A stretch of DNA of 64,000 nt from Erigeron canadensis (Eukaryota; Streptophyta; Magnoliopsida; Asterales; Asteraceae). The stretch is from positions 108,501 through 172,500 of the forward strand of contig NC_057768.1 in assembly GCF_010389155.1 (NCBI RefSeq). The letters are read 5' to 3'. Positions 23,551-35,300 of the stretch are shown here, one piece after another (the stretch's first letter is position 1; each line of letters begins with the position of its first letter). The notes under the pieces were generated by a model. The model did not search any database. It was not told the DNA's origin and was given only the letters and a program-made list of their open reading frames with translations. The translations under genes were made by a program, and so were the position numbers.

Positions 23551-23900
23551 AAATGTGTCAAAAGGTTACATATATCTAAAGTGTGAGGGGATATCTACAC
23601 ATACATATCAAGTTTTCAATTTGCCCCTCCACTTACAAAACTATTACAAACTTAATACAAAATATTAATGTCGAATCAGGTTGCACCAAACTAAGCTCTT
23701 AAATTTCGACGCTTTGAAGATTGTTGTTCCTTAAACATCGGCATTCATTTACTTGTCAGCATTTACATGGTCAAAAAAAAGTTACGCTTGTCACTTGCGT
23801 ATATTGCTCAGGATCCAGGGACATAAATAAGCTGTAATTTTCTTTTCCTTAATTTATATTGGTAACAGAGGAAGAACAAAAGTCAAATAGTCAGAAAGTG

Positions 23901-26900
23901 TTAACCTCCATCCTTAACCATTATAGTTGGTATTTGACCATGATTGACAAAGTCGATCTTGTTTAATCTCAGGCAGCATAGCACTTTCTCTGGTAACTCT
24001 TCTTGCTTCTGAGCCTACAATTTTCGGATTATATATATACCCTTAAATAAGCTATTTTCAAACATTCAGAAAATGGTCCATCAAAACATATAGTGACCAA
24101 ATAAGAAATGAAACAGAAGTTAGTTAATACTCATTGTACCTGAATTGTGAGGCCTAAGTTCAATATCCCGTTTTTAAGGCGATCACAAAATGCTTCTAAT
24201 CCCTTTCTTGCTATGTAACTAAACCGATGAATGTTATAGTCTCCCTGAGTCCCTGTTATGACTTTAGTCCAGACATCTAGTTTTAAAGTAACAATAAGAC
24301 TATGGTATTATGTTCCCAACTTCAGAGTAACATAAGAGTGGAAGCACCAAACTACGAAGATGATGACAACTCAAAGTCATGCAAAATGTTGTGCAGGCCT
24401 TACAGTAACATCCTCTCTTCATATATCATCATAACTGTGAAGACATGATTAGTGAGTATCACAATGTAACATCCTCTCTTCATATACAATCGTAACTGTG
24501 AAGACATGATTATTAATTACACTAACATCAAAAAATACGTAGTCATGCACAATGTTGCAAAATGAACACCAACACTATGAAGACATGATTATTGTTTCTC
24601 TAGCAAAATTTGCTAGAGAACATGGAAGAAGTTGTTGAAATATAATCACGTAAAATGAACGTATGTCCGAAAAGTATTTAAGCCTACGGGGTCACACCTC
24701 AACGTGAATGTAACTATAAAGTGATTAATATATTAAATGTAATTTATTAATTAATTTGATCACGAAAAACTAACGGAGGTTCGTTAAAAGAGTTAAAAGT
24801 TAACGGTACTTAACTAACGGACTTAACGGAGAAGAGTTGGAATTAGGAAACAATTAGGAAACCCCTCTAGAATGTTCTAGGGGTGGGGGACGGTTGACTA
24901 AGGGTTCCAAAACCCTTAAACTTGGCCATTAAGTTTCCTAAACACTATAAATAGAGGCCTATGTTAATTGTTTTTCACACACAATTAATTAGGTTTTCTA
25001 AAACCCTAATAATCTCTTCTCTCTCCCTCCCTCTTGGTTCGTTCGACCTCCGCAAGAAAAAAAGGGGTTTTTGGTTTTTGTTTGGGTCGAAATTATTAGC
25101 TAGAAACAAAGGGTTGTTCGGTTCGTGATCAAGTACTAGCATACATACGTTCCAACGTTGAGTGTGCAATCGTAGAGAGGTTAATTTAAACCTTGTTCTT
25201 GTTTTAATCTCTCCATCATAAGGTACATATTCTATACTTTGGTTAATTAATTAAACTGCATAGATCTTGTCTTCCGTTGCGTGCTTTATGATTTGTTGTG
25301 ATAAATAGTTATATAACCCAACAGAAGTGGCCACTTAATTGACAAGGAAATGGTAGTACATCCTCTCTTCAATATCATCATAATAGTGATGACTTAACAA
25401 TTAATACGGAAAAAAAAGCAAAGAGAAATATGAACATCAGATTCCTAGCAGCATATATCAAGCTGAAACATGAAGTTGAACACTTCATGGATGAACATAG
25501 AATTTGACTATATTGGTAGAAAGCACATATTCATTTTACTATGCACTAAACTTATTCAACTCATGTTTTTGGCCCTGATGTTAAAATAACGTAATCATGC
25601 GCCCCTAACCTACTAAGTGATGGCTCAGGTCCTGAGATAATCATTTGTCCACCTGCCAGCGGCGGCAATGCCTGAGATAAAAGGCGGGCACAAAATTTCT
25701 TTAAGAATAGAGAGAACAAAGATTGTTAATTTCTTAGCTTCATGACTTATAATGTATAGAAGTGGATTATCATATAATTACTGTTGGATATGTTATGAGA
25801 CTCTTTCCACTAATCAATGGGAGCTAGCTGAAATGTATATGTTACCTTAAGTAGATACATATTTTCACTTTCAACAATTAAATGCATCTGAATTGAATTA
25901 CCTTAGAAATAAGCTTTCCATATATCCAATCTTTTTTATCTGGGTTCGACACTAACAGCACCTGTGAGGGTAATTCTATGAGCACCCACTGCACGTTTAT
26001 AACGTAAGTATCTGAACTGAAAGTGCTATCTGTCGAAGGTATTAAATACTTTTCTGATATTGGTGATGTATTCTTGAATAAATGGATGGAACCAGATCAT
26101 CTGCAAGCCTGAAAGGAAGGGAGAGTCCACAAACCTGATAAGGTTTATTAGTTGACAAGGTAGCTGACGAGTTAACAAACGTACATGCTTTTTGGGAAAC
26201 TAAATGAATGTTCTCAGAAGTCAGATCACCATTAGGGGAAACAAATGTAATAAAAATTGAGCCTTTAATTAAGAGACTGCACTGACGGCTTCGCAAATTA
26301 AGAGCATTTTTCATAATATTAGGGAGAGATACTTACGTTGCAAGATCAGTCATGCATCGGTAGTCCTGACACAAAAACATAAATAAACACAAATTAAGTC
26401 TGAACTTAGCTTTTGATGTTTGATATATATATATATATATATAAGATAAGAAATGAGATTTATCTCTCATAAACAAATCATATATATATGAGAAGAAAAT
26501 CGCAACATTCATGTTATATAACTCACTAATTAAATAAAACTAACTAAAGTTATGCCACTGTCGCCTCAAGAAAATGTGAGTTTTGAAACTTACTTTTAAT
26601 TTGGTAAGGATGACAATCCCGCTGTTCAGTACAACGGTTAAGTCCCCCTGTGTAGATCATTATGTTATTTAAGGTTAGCTATAAATAATTGTTATGAAAA
26701 TTTCCGCAAAAATGGATATTGGTAGCTCCTCTCCAAACTTCACTTTTGGCGGCTACAAAAACCCACCGAACAACAACTCCCCCCCAATGATAACACCTCA
26801 CGAAAATAAGGTGTCTTTTCTTTTTGCGGCTCCTTCTCAAGATGTCAATGCACCAACATGGCTTTTGAATGATAGAATAGATTATAGGATCTACAAGGCA

Positions 26901-27057
26901 GGAGATCACCACTGACAACCCAAACCAATAATCTTTATCTCCGTACAACAACTATTTTGATATCGATATTAACCAACTAATAGATCACAGACCCTTTATA
27001 ACTAAGAGTACAACACTCACCTCCCATATTCTTTCAAATTGCTCAGATTGTAGGGAC
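23901..27057 (-). CDS. Unidentified multi-exon gene, C-terminal part
   Basis: Not recognised. Eight exons can be chained with canonical GT..AG borders and consistent phase: 27057-27021, 26647-26594, 26365-26337, 26288-26135, 25961-25902, 25671-25653 (19 nt), 24252-24140 and 24014-23901, ending in TAA. The peptide has about 190 residues. Blocks include [81 protein letters not shown] and [19 protein letters not shown]. The hydrophobic beta-rich pattern could suit an OB-fold or similar domain, but that is a guess. No upstream exons or start codon could be fixed. The 25902-26135 junction and the micro-exon are the weakest links. Intron 24253-25652 carries a solo LTR. It may be a real gene with a missed 5' half or a gene fragment. 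Confidence 0.5.
24390..24535. repeat. ~61 bp imperfect tandem duplication in an intron
   Basis: Two neighbouring copies carry GTAACATCCTCTCTTCATAT and AACTGTGAAGACATGATTA. A more diverged trace lies at about 25355-25410, on the other side of the solo LTR. Confidence 0.6.
24633..25323 (+). mobile_element. Solo LTR, 691 bp, with 5 bp target duplication
   Basis: It begins TGTTGAAAT and ends ATAACCCAACA, so it has TG..CA ends with a TGTTG/CAACA inverted border. It is flanked by GAAGT on both sides (24628-24632 and 25324-25328). A TATA box lies at 24946-24953. No internal retroelement domain is adjacent, so this is a solo LTR left by LTR-LTR recombination. It interrupts an intron of the unidentified gene, in the opposite orientation to it. 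Confidence 0.88.
24946..24953 (+). promoter_or_regulatory. TATA box of the solo LTR
   Basis: CTATAAATAGAGGCC is a canonical plant TATA context within the LTR. Transcription would start around 24976-24985 and run antisense to the surrounding gene. Confidence 0.6.
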
Positions 27058-27059
27058 CT

Positions 27060-28250
27060 TTAATAAGTATTCCCAAACAGTAGCATCACAAAATGGGCCG
27101 ACTTTCACAAGTAACAATGTAGTGAAACATAGAGCTTTGTTAGTCTCGAATACCAACTCATACATTCAAAATAAATCTAAATGTGGAAACTTAGAAAAAT
27201 AAGTAAGAACCCTAAAATTTGAAATTTAAAAAACTTGTTAATTGTTATAAGAAATTTGTACCTTCAATGGCTTAATAATATTGATTGGTGGTTATGACCT
27301 TCTCAATCACCGTATATTTGGTTTTTTGACAAATACAAGTATAGGCTTGGTCGCATGGATACAGAGAGAAAAAAAAAACTCTAAACCGAAGTTGAGAACC
27401 TTGAAGATAGTTTTCTTAATCATAGAGATCTATGAGATTTTTTCTTAAAAAGGTTGATTTTGTTGATCATAAGGATTGAAAAATAAAAACTATCAGAATA
27501 ACAAATCTGAAGAACTTTTTTTTCTCCTTAAGATACGTTTGACGGAAGGAGTTAGTCCGGCAAACCGCCGCCTCCCCTGTTCTCCAGCCACCCTCGGACG
27601 TTGAACACCACAGCTCCTCTATGCCGCTAGCTACCCGCCACACGCCACCCTCCTTCTGCTACTTCCGTCTCCAAACCGCCTTTCCCACTTCCGACGCACC
27701 ACCGTCTTCTTACGCCTCCAACGCCGCCGTACACCACTGCTCAAAACCTCACACCACTCCCTTTCTCTCTTTTCTTAGATCTGAAAACGGAATATCTTTA
27801 TGTAAATATGTATAGATTCGGTGTTTTCAACTTATGGATATTTGAGAATCGATGGTCTCTTCTTAGATCTGTGCATCAGTTAGTGTATAGACTTAGATTT
27901 GGAACATGGGTCATCAAAGTTAATAAAGTTGAATATGGGTCATCATACTTGATGAGTGTGCATCAATGTTCATACTTGATCAGTGTGCATCAATGTTCTA
28001 ATATTGTTATCAACTGCTGTGCATCAAATAGATGAATTCCATTTAAATTAACGTTAAAATGCATCAATTTTAACTGTCATTTTCTTATGAGTGGATGTGC
28101 ATCAGTTCTTAAATAATACTGTATTAATCATCTTTACCATATATCGATATCACGGTGGATCAATGTTGTGCTAATAAAGTTGTTGGTGTTTTCTTAGTAC
28201 CGTAAATAAAATTGAAAGTAAATAAAATATGGATTTAAATTTGTATTTTA
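27060..28250. other. No supportable gene
   Basis: A GC-richer patch at 27550-27770 (CGCCGCCTCCCCTG and CACCACTCC runs) gives spurious plus-strand frames. A 28 bp unit (CATACTTGATRAGTGTGCAT) is tandemly duplicated at about 27943-27998. Missing 5' exons of the minus-strand gene could lie here but were not found. Confidence 0.4.
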
Positions 28251-28252
28251 GG

Positions 28253-29414
28253 TCATTACTATATATATTAAAACTGAATGTACAAATTTGCGTGCCTCTC
28301 ACATAACCTCCATTCTTTTTCTTATTTTATTCCTACATGGCATTTTCGTAATTATATCATACATGGCATTTTCGTAATTATACAAGTTTTTATTTTAATA
28401 TTTTTGTAAGACCAGTATGGGTCCACTTTTTTTCTTTTCTACTTTTATTCTTTCTTTTGCTTTCTCTTTTAAGGTACAACTACATAAGAGTAATGTACAA
28501 ACACAAACATATATACACAGTAATTGGCATTGTTTTTACAACATATACAAAATTTTCCTTATATCCGGTGACAACGCCAACGGATTTTTATTTTTCTTAT
28601 TTTTACAACATATACCAAATTTTCTTTTGCTTTATCTTTTTGTACCTTTATTTTTCTAACTTTTGTTAAGAAAGTTTCATTATCTTACTTTTCACCACAT
28701 AATTTTGTTTTTTTAAATTTTTTTGTCAAGCAGTAACTTCTTTACTCTTTCCACTTCTGCAACGAAACTTTTAACCATTTTACTTTTGGTTACATAACTT
28801 TACTTTTTTTTTACTTTTTGCACGAAATTTTTGTTTTATTTATTTTTAAACTTTCATCTTTCTCACTTTTGTCACAAAAGTTCTATTCTTTAACATTTTA
28901 AGTTTTCGCCCTTATACTTTTTTTCACATAACTTTTGTTTCTTTTACTTTTAGCACAAAAGTTTTGTTTATTTTGTTTTTACTTTTATTTTTCTAACTTT
29001 TGCCACGAAAGTTTCATTGTCTTACTTTTCACCACATAATTTTGTTTTTTTAACTTCTCTCAACCAGTAACTTTTTGGCTCTTTCATTTTTGTCACACAA
29101 CTTTTAACCTTTTGACTTTTTGTCACATAACTTTAATTCTTTTACTTTTGGCACGAAAGTTTTATTTTATTTAATTTTTAAACTTTCATCCTTCTAACTT
29201 TTGTCACGAAAGTTTCAATTTCATTACTTTTTTTCGCATAAATTTACTAAAGTTTTCGTGCTTTTACTTTTTGCAACATCGCTTTCGTTTCTTTTACTTT
29301 TCATAAGAAAGTTTTGTTTTTACTTACTTTTTATACTTTTATTTTTTTAACTTTTGTCACGACATTTTACGTGTCGTTATTTTTCCCGGAGCAACGCCCG
29401 GGTACAAAATCTAG
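28253..29414 (+). mobile_element. Helitron with internal T-rich repeats
   Basis: The head TCATTACTATATATATTAAAA lies at 28253. The tail has CCCGGAGCAACGCCCGGG, then TACAAAAT and CTAG (29411-29414), then T. The base before TC is G rather than A, so the 5' border is less certain. The interior at about 28660-29370 is an array of diverged ~90-100 bp units built from CTTTTGTCACGAAAGTTT and CACATAACTTTTG motifs. No coding sequence. Confidence 0.7.
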
Positions 29415-29598
29415 TTTACCAGAAAAATTGATGTTATACGTGGTGAACATTGAACAATATCCGTAAAAGACTATTAAGCCCTTAATTGTTATTTAAAAAA
29501 TAAAAATAAAAATTTTTAATTTAATTTAAAGATCTGATCAATCCAACGATTCACAAGTTATCTTATTTGTTTTACAATAACTAACCTCTCTCTCTCTA

Positions 29599-29637
<39 letters not shown>

Positions 29638-29640
29638 TTA

Positions 29641-29824
29641 GGGAAAAGGGAATATAAGGTTGTCCGACACCTAAGCTTAGGTGTGGAACCTCTCACACAC
29701 TAATATTTTATTATTTCTTGTTTAATGAATAAATGCATGGACACCCATGATTTTTATGGATTAAAAAAAAATATATGAGTGTTTCACACCTAAGCTTACA
29801 TACGACAACCTTATATTCTCATCC
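29641..29824 (-). mobile_element. MITE family M, copy b
   Basis: The left end is GGGAAAAGGGAATATAAGG with TGTCCGACACCTAAGC; the right end is CGACAACCTTATATTC. The interior is the reverse complement of copy a. It is preceded by (CT)n and (TA)n tracts at about 29586-29640. Confidence 0.75.
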
Positions 29825-29829
29825 TCCTA

Positions 29830-29857
29830 AGCTTAAAAGTGTTCTTACCGGAGTGTT
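29830..29857 (-). repeat. Terminal fragment of the foldback element
   Basis: AAAAGTGTTCTTACCGGAGT here is the inverse of the left end of the foldback at 30211, so it is a truncated second copy, followed by (TA)n. Confidence 0.5.
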
Positions 29858-29886
29858 AATATATATATATATATATATATATACAT

Positions 29887-29997
29887 ATGGGTGCCCATGC
29901 ATTTATTCATTAAACAAGAATTAATAAAATATTAGTATGTGAGGGGTTCCACACCTAAGCTTAGGTGTCGGACAACCTTATATTCCCTTTTCCCTAT
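29887..29997 (+). mobile_element. MITE family M, 5'-truncated copy c
   Basis: Only the right-hand ~110 bp remains, from ATGCATTTATTCATTAAAC to GACAACCTTATATTCCC, in the orientation of copy a. Confidence 0.7.
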
Positions 29998-30003
29998 ATA
30001 TGA

Positions 30004-30186
30004 AAAGTGAATATAAGGTTGTCCCGCACTCAAGCTAGGTATGGTACCCCTCACATACTAATTTTTTAATACTTCTTATTTAATAAATAAATGTTTCCCC
30101 CCATGAATTTTATGGATTAAAAAAATAATATGTGAATGTTCCATATTTAAGTTTAGGTACCTAATAGCCTTATATACCCATCCCCC
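30004..30186 (-). mobile_element. MITE family M, copy d
   Basis: The left end is GAAAAGTGAATATAAGG with TTGTCCCGCACT; the right end is TAGCCTTATATACCC. It lies in the orientation of copy b and is more diverged. A terminal scrap of the same family (GGAAAAGTGAG) recurs near 30624. Confidence 0.7.
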
Positions 30187-30210
30187 ACATATATATATAT
30201 ATATATATAT

Positions 30211-30590
30211 TAACACTCCGGTAAGAACACTTTTAAAATAAGAACGGTGAAACACTTAAAAACATCATTTTGATGCATTAAAAGTCCATAAAAACTAACA
30301 TATTGCATAACTAATTATCATCATTTAAGTGTTTAATAACACATTGATTCGTCAAAATTGAAAAAATCACATTTTTTGTTGGATGCATCATTTTGATGAA
30401 TATGCATCCAAGATGGATGCACAAAACAAAAAACATGATTTTCTCGATTTTGACAGACCAATATGTTGTTAAACACTTAAATAACGATAATTAGTTATAC
30501 ACTATATTAGTTTTATGGACTTTTAATGCATCAAAATATAGTTTTTAAGTGTTCTCACCGTATTCTTATTTTAAGGTTGTTCTTAATTGA
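30211..30590. repeat. Foldback (long inverted repeat) element
   Basis: The left arm (30222 to about 30370) has TTTTAAAATAAGAACGGTGA and GATGCATTAAAAGTCC. The right arm (about 30435 to 30587) carries the inverse, TCACCGTATTCTTATTTTA and GGACTTTTAATGCATC. The arms are about 150 bp with moderate mismatch around a ~65 nt loop. (TA)n flanks both sides. It would transcribe into a long hairpin. Confidence 0.8.
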
Positions 30591-30707
30591 TTGTCCTCAT
30601 ATATATATATATATATATATATAAGGAAAAGTGAGTGTGGGGTTGTCACCAATGTTTTAAATACCGGTATTTTAGTCGTACCGGTCTGGTACCAGGTACC
30701 GCAACCA

Positions 30708-31708
30708 ATGATGTTTGCTGGGTCATCTTCATCGACTCCATGTCTAGTCGATCCCATTCCCATTCCCGTAGCCGAACCCACACCGGAACCCACACCTGAG
30801 TCGTCCCGCCGTCGAGGAGGGAAAGCCAAAACGATGGCTCGACGCACGAAAAAGAAAAAAGAACCAATAGTCAAAGTCGAAGAGGAAACCAACACACAAG
30901 ATAAAGCAAACTGGACCGAGTTAGAAATGAAAATTTTAACCGAATGTTGGATTGATGCTTCTGAGGATCCGCTTGCGGGCAAGGACCAAACGTACGATTC
31001 TTTTTGGGGAAAAATTATAAAGAACTACAATGCCCAAGTGAACATCAAACAGAGGCCGGATCAATTGACGGGAAAATGGAGAAAGATCAAGGAGAAAGTG
31101 GGAAAGTTTCACTCCATTTGGGCGGGCTACGATTCACATAGGGACAGTGGGAGGACGATAATCAAGTGATGGAGCAAGCCCGTTCGGAGTTCTTCAATCA
31201 AACGAAAGCTCATTTTAACATGTTCGATTGTTGGAAGCTTTTGAAAGATAGGCCGAAGTTTTTTCAAGTTTCGGGTGTTGATGTGTTGGGTCGAACCATG
31301 GAAAAAAGGCGACAACACATCGATATAGTTGATAGTGAGGATGAGCCGCTCGACCCGGTTAACCTTTCGGAGCCCGACATATTTGGCCGAGACCCATTCG
31401 TGCCTCCTAGTAGGTCGAAGACACCACGAACCTCGGGCACTTCTGATGCGGGTTCGTCTCGGTCATCGGCGTCGGACCTAGCCGCTAGACTTGAAAGAAT
31501 TGGGAGCACGAAAGAAACGCTTATGGAGGAGCAACGAGAATCTCTTGCCATGATTCGCGAGGAGGAAAAGAAGCGCACCATGTACTCGGCTTTATCATTT
31601 ATGGGTCAAACCGAATCTGACGACGAAGAAAAGGAATTCATCACACTCGCAAAAAAGAAATTGATAGCCGAGCATAGCCCGTTCATTCGCGGTCTCAACA
31701 ACAATTAG
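30708..31708 (+). pseudogene. NAM-associated / SANT-like domain gene, frameshifted
   Basis: An N-terminal frame (from ATG 30708; MMFAGSSSSTP) runs through a basic stretch (MARRTKKKKE) into a SANT/Myb-like module with NWTELEMKILTECWIDASED, YDSFWGKIIKNYN and QLTGKWRKIKEKVGKFH, ending at TGA 31169. The following frame (31166-31708) continues with VMEQARSEFFNQTKAHFNMF, CWKLLKDRPKF, a Ser-rich linker (about SRSKTPRTSGTSDAG), a coiled-coil segment (LEEQRESLAMIREEEKK-like) and KKKLIAEHSPFIRGL. This is the layout of plant proteins with a C-terminal NAM-associated domain, expanded in some genomes and often misnamed GST T3-like. A one-base shift near 31155-31163 separates the halves. Otherwise the frame is clean, so the break is recent or a sequencing error. 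Confidence 0.75.
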
Positions 31709-32375
31709 GAACGTTATTTGTTTTTTTAATTGTATTTTCGGTTTGTTTTTTACGTTTTTAGGTTTGTTTGTGTTTTTTTTAAGTAATTAGGAGTGTTTTT
31801 TTTTAAAGTGCTTTCGTTTTTTATTTTAAGTTGTATGTTATTTTATTTTTAATTTTAATGAATTATGTGTGTTGTTTAATTTTTTTTAAATAAAGAAGGA
31901 CTACAAGTGTAAAGTTATATATAGTGTAGAATTAAATAAAAGGTAGGTTTTAGATTAATCCTGGGTATAAGGTTATATGTAGAGGGGTTATATGTAGAGG
32001 GATTAGTCCTTAGGAGATATTTTGCTGATATGGCGCTCTTACGAGTCTAGTATAAGGCAGCTTCTAAGCATTTTAGATAAATAGAATCTTTTTGTAGGTT
32101 TGTGGTTCTCAACAATATTAAAATTTAAGTTGTAAATCTTAGAATTAAGAATCTATATATGCGTATGTGCTTGAATCAACATATTTTAATGTTCGTATGA
32201 AGAAATTATCAGGAATCGGTGCCGCATGTTGACTTTGATTTTCATCTTCTTGGGTCTACACAGGTATTTGATCTGGAAATTCTCGTTAGTGTTTAGTTAA
32301 CAATAATAATAAGCAGAGTATGCATCCAATTCAATTATTAATTATTAATTGTTATTGTTATATACAGTAACATAC
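31709..32375. other. ARP8 upstream region
   Basis: T-rich 3' flank of the NAM-associated gene, then ARP8 upstream sequence. An acceptor-like TATATACAG at about 32366 suggests a 5' UTR intron in ARP8. No clear TATA box was assigned. Confidence 0.4.
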
Positions 32376-35300
32376 ATGAGCGCAGCAAGTAGTAGTAGTA
32401 TGTCGAATTTGTTGAAAAAAGTTTGGGGATCAGTTTCAAGCCGCAGTTCCAATAATAAATCATCATCATGTAATCATCATCGTCATCATGAGGAAGAGGA
32501 GGAGATAAAGATAATGATGAAAGGAGGAGGAGGGTTGGGGTTGGGGTATTTTGAGAGGATACCAAATGATATATTTTTAGAGAAAATAATAAGGTTAGTG
32601 GATGCCAAGGATGTTGGGATGCTCACCTGTGTTTGCAAATCATGGAAACTGTTATTATCTACCGACAATCACTTATGGGCCTTTTTCCTTCAACAACTTC
32701 CTCTTCCTCTCGATCTTGTTCACTTCTCCGAGATTTACCTCCGTCATCCTCCTCCTACTAACACTCTTCAACATCATCATCGGTATGTACTCCCTTCTCC
32801 ATCTTGGATTATTACTCCTCTTTAATTAGTACGAGTAATTTGTTTTCCATTTTGTTAGAGTTTTACGCCCCTGTTATGTTCGAACAATCCTTACAAATCT
32901 TAATCAACAATTTGTAAGCTTTTGGTGTGACTTCTTTATTATTGTCTTGAATATAAAACCCTTTACAATCCAAGTTAGCATGTAAGAGTTCCAATAATTA
33001 ACTAGTCTTGCAATAACCACATATATTTGAAACAATCACATCCTTTGTGATTACATGCACACATCCACGTGATTACTAACTATCCTTTGTTGCACTTAGA
33101 ACTCCAATGACTAAGCTGCTGCAATAAAGAAATCTAACACTACCTTTATAGCCAATCGTATGCCACTTGCTTCCCTCGAGTTATATCCCTAACTTGAGTC
33201 AAGTTAGGGAAATTTTGACCCTTGGATTAAAATTAAGGGCTAAGATTTAATTATCATCTTTGAATCTTGGCCCTTGATTATAATCCAAGGGCTACGATTT
33301 CACTAACTTGACCCCTCAAGTTAAAAACAACTTGAGGGAATCTCCATCCATAAAGAAATCTAACACCACCTTTATAGCCAATCGTATGCCACCTTGCTTC
33401 CTATTTAGCCTACATGGTTACTTGACTTGCACTCCAAGTAAAACCCGACTTTACATATTTAATTCTAGTCTAACTCGAATTAACATTTAGCCTACATGGT
33501 TAAATTAACCAATATATTTTTCAATCCCAACCTTATTAGCTAATTTCCATCTAGCTTCAACCGACTCCAATCCCTCGCATCTTCGACCAACACGAGCCCT
33601 TGGACCCTGGAAAAAACCTTCGAGTCACAACCATCCCGTCTACACGTCCAGCTTCCCTTGATTGCTTCCCATAGATACTTTTATCCAAGTCTTGTCCCTT
33701 ATCTCTCCATCCACTTCCAATCAAATCCCTTTGTAGTCTTCGTATCCATGTGCTTATTACTAGAAGTATTTTCCTTGAGCTCTCATTCTACTTTCCCCAC
33801 GTTACAAGCCGTTACATCAATTCTTGTTTTCCTCGACCTTGTAAACGTCACCACTTGCTTTCCTTGTCTGTTGAAAGCAAGTTGATTCCGACGATCTTGG
33901 AGATGCTTTTTGCTCGACCCTACCACCTTGATCCTTCTTCAACTCATGACCAACTTTAAGTAGCTCCACCTCAAGCTAAACACGTTTGATATTGCGTACA
34001 ACCAGAACTCTATCAAGAATACAACTTTTACCATCACCAATCTGCATCACCATTCGTCTTGTCCCCGTGACTGTGCATGGTCTATCATCACCTAACCCAA
34101 CTGTCCCACTCCCAGAAGACTTTTCAAAGTCAAATAAATAGTCTCTTTGGTGTCATGCGATAGAACCCCCTAAATCCATAATCCATTGAGCTTTCGTGTC
34201 ACCTCTCACAGCTATCAAAACCTCTACTCCGTCATCCTCATCGAAAACTTGATTTAGATAAGTCTTTTTCCGAGCACAATCTGACTTTGTCTTTCTCTGT
34301 GGACAATCTCTTTTCAAGTGACCTCCGAGTGACAGATGAAATACTTCAACACAAACTCTTTCATTGGCATTGCCTTTGACCTCGAGCTGTTTCCAGATTG
34401 ATATCTATCTCGATGCTCCACCTTGCCCTAAGCAACCAATCCATCCCTGCTATCCTCCTTGAAGTCTGCTCTCCTTTTCAGCTCTCTTGAATTCAAAGCT
34501 GCAAGAACATCCTCCAAAGGAAGCTCCTCACGCCCATATAACAACGTGTCAACAAAGTAGTCATAGGATTGAGGCAAAGATGTCAGTAGAATAAGAGCCC
34601 AATCCTCTTCATCAATCTTGATCTCGATATTTTACAAGTCGAATCAATTTGTTGAAGTCGTCTATATGATCACTCAGCTTTTTATCCGAGCTCATATAGA
34701 ATATGTACAACCTCTTCTTCAGGTATAACCGGTTTGCTAAGGACTTCATCATGTACAAGCTCTTTACCTTCACCCACACACCCGCCGCCGTTGTCTCCTT
34801 TGGGACCTCTCTTAGAACCCGATCATCCAGACAAAGAATAATAGCGCTATGAGTTTTTCAAGCATACTTAACTCCTCCTAATCCAACAAACCCGCCGACA
34901 ACTTTGTTTCGCCTTCTAAGGCCTCCGCGATACCTTGCTACACAAGCAATGCGCACATCTTCACCCTCCAAAGTGCAAAGTTGTTTTTTACATCAAACTT
35001 TTCTATCTCAAATTTCGTGCTCCCGTACGCCATAACACGGTGTTTTTCCCAAGTTTAGTAACCTTGGCTCTAATACCACTTGTTAGAATTTTACGCCCCT
35101 GTTATGATCGAGCAATCCTTACAAATCTTAATCAACAATTTGTAAGCTTTTTTTGTGACTTCTTGATTATTGTCTTGAATATAAAAACCTTACAAGTCCA
35201 TGTTAGCATGTAAGAATTTCAATAATATATGCAATTAACTAGTCTTGCAATAACCACACATATATTTGAAACAATTACAGCCTTTGTGATTACATGCACT

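Noticed and set aside
23385..23560. Regular repeats considered as a CRISPR array
   Set aside because: Units are contiguous and diverged with no unique spacers, and the DNA is plant nuclear.
26694..26915. 73-codon plus-strand frame ([19 protein letters not shown] start)
   Set aside because: Reads like protein but lies antisense in an intron of the unidentified gene, is single and short, and has no recognised family; possibly repeat-derived.
28417..28669. Overlapping Phe/Tyr-rich plus-strand frames of 70-80 codons
   Set aside because: They translate the T-rich Helitron interior.
30566..31581. Minus-strand frames of 63-138 codons over the NAM-associated gene
   Set aside because: Antisense shadows of the plus-strand gene; partly encode (TA)n repeats (YIYIYI).
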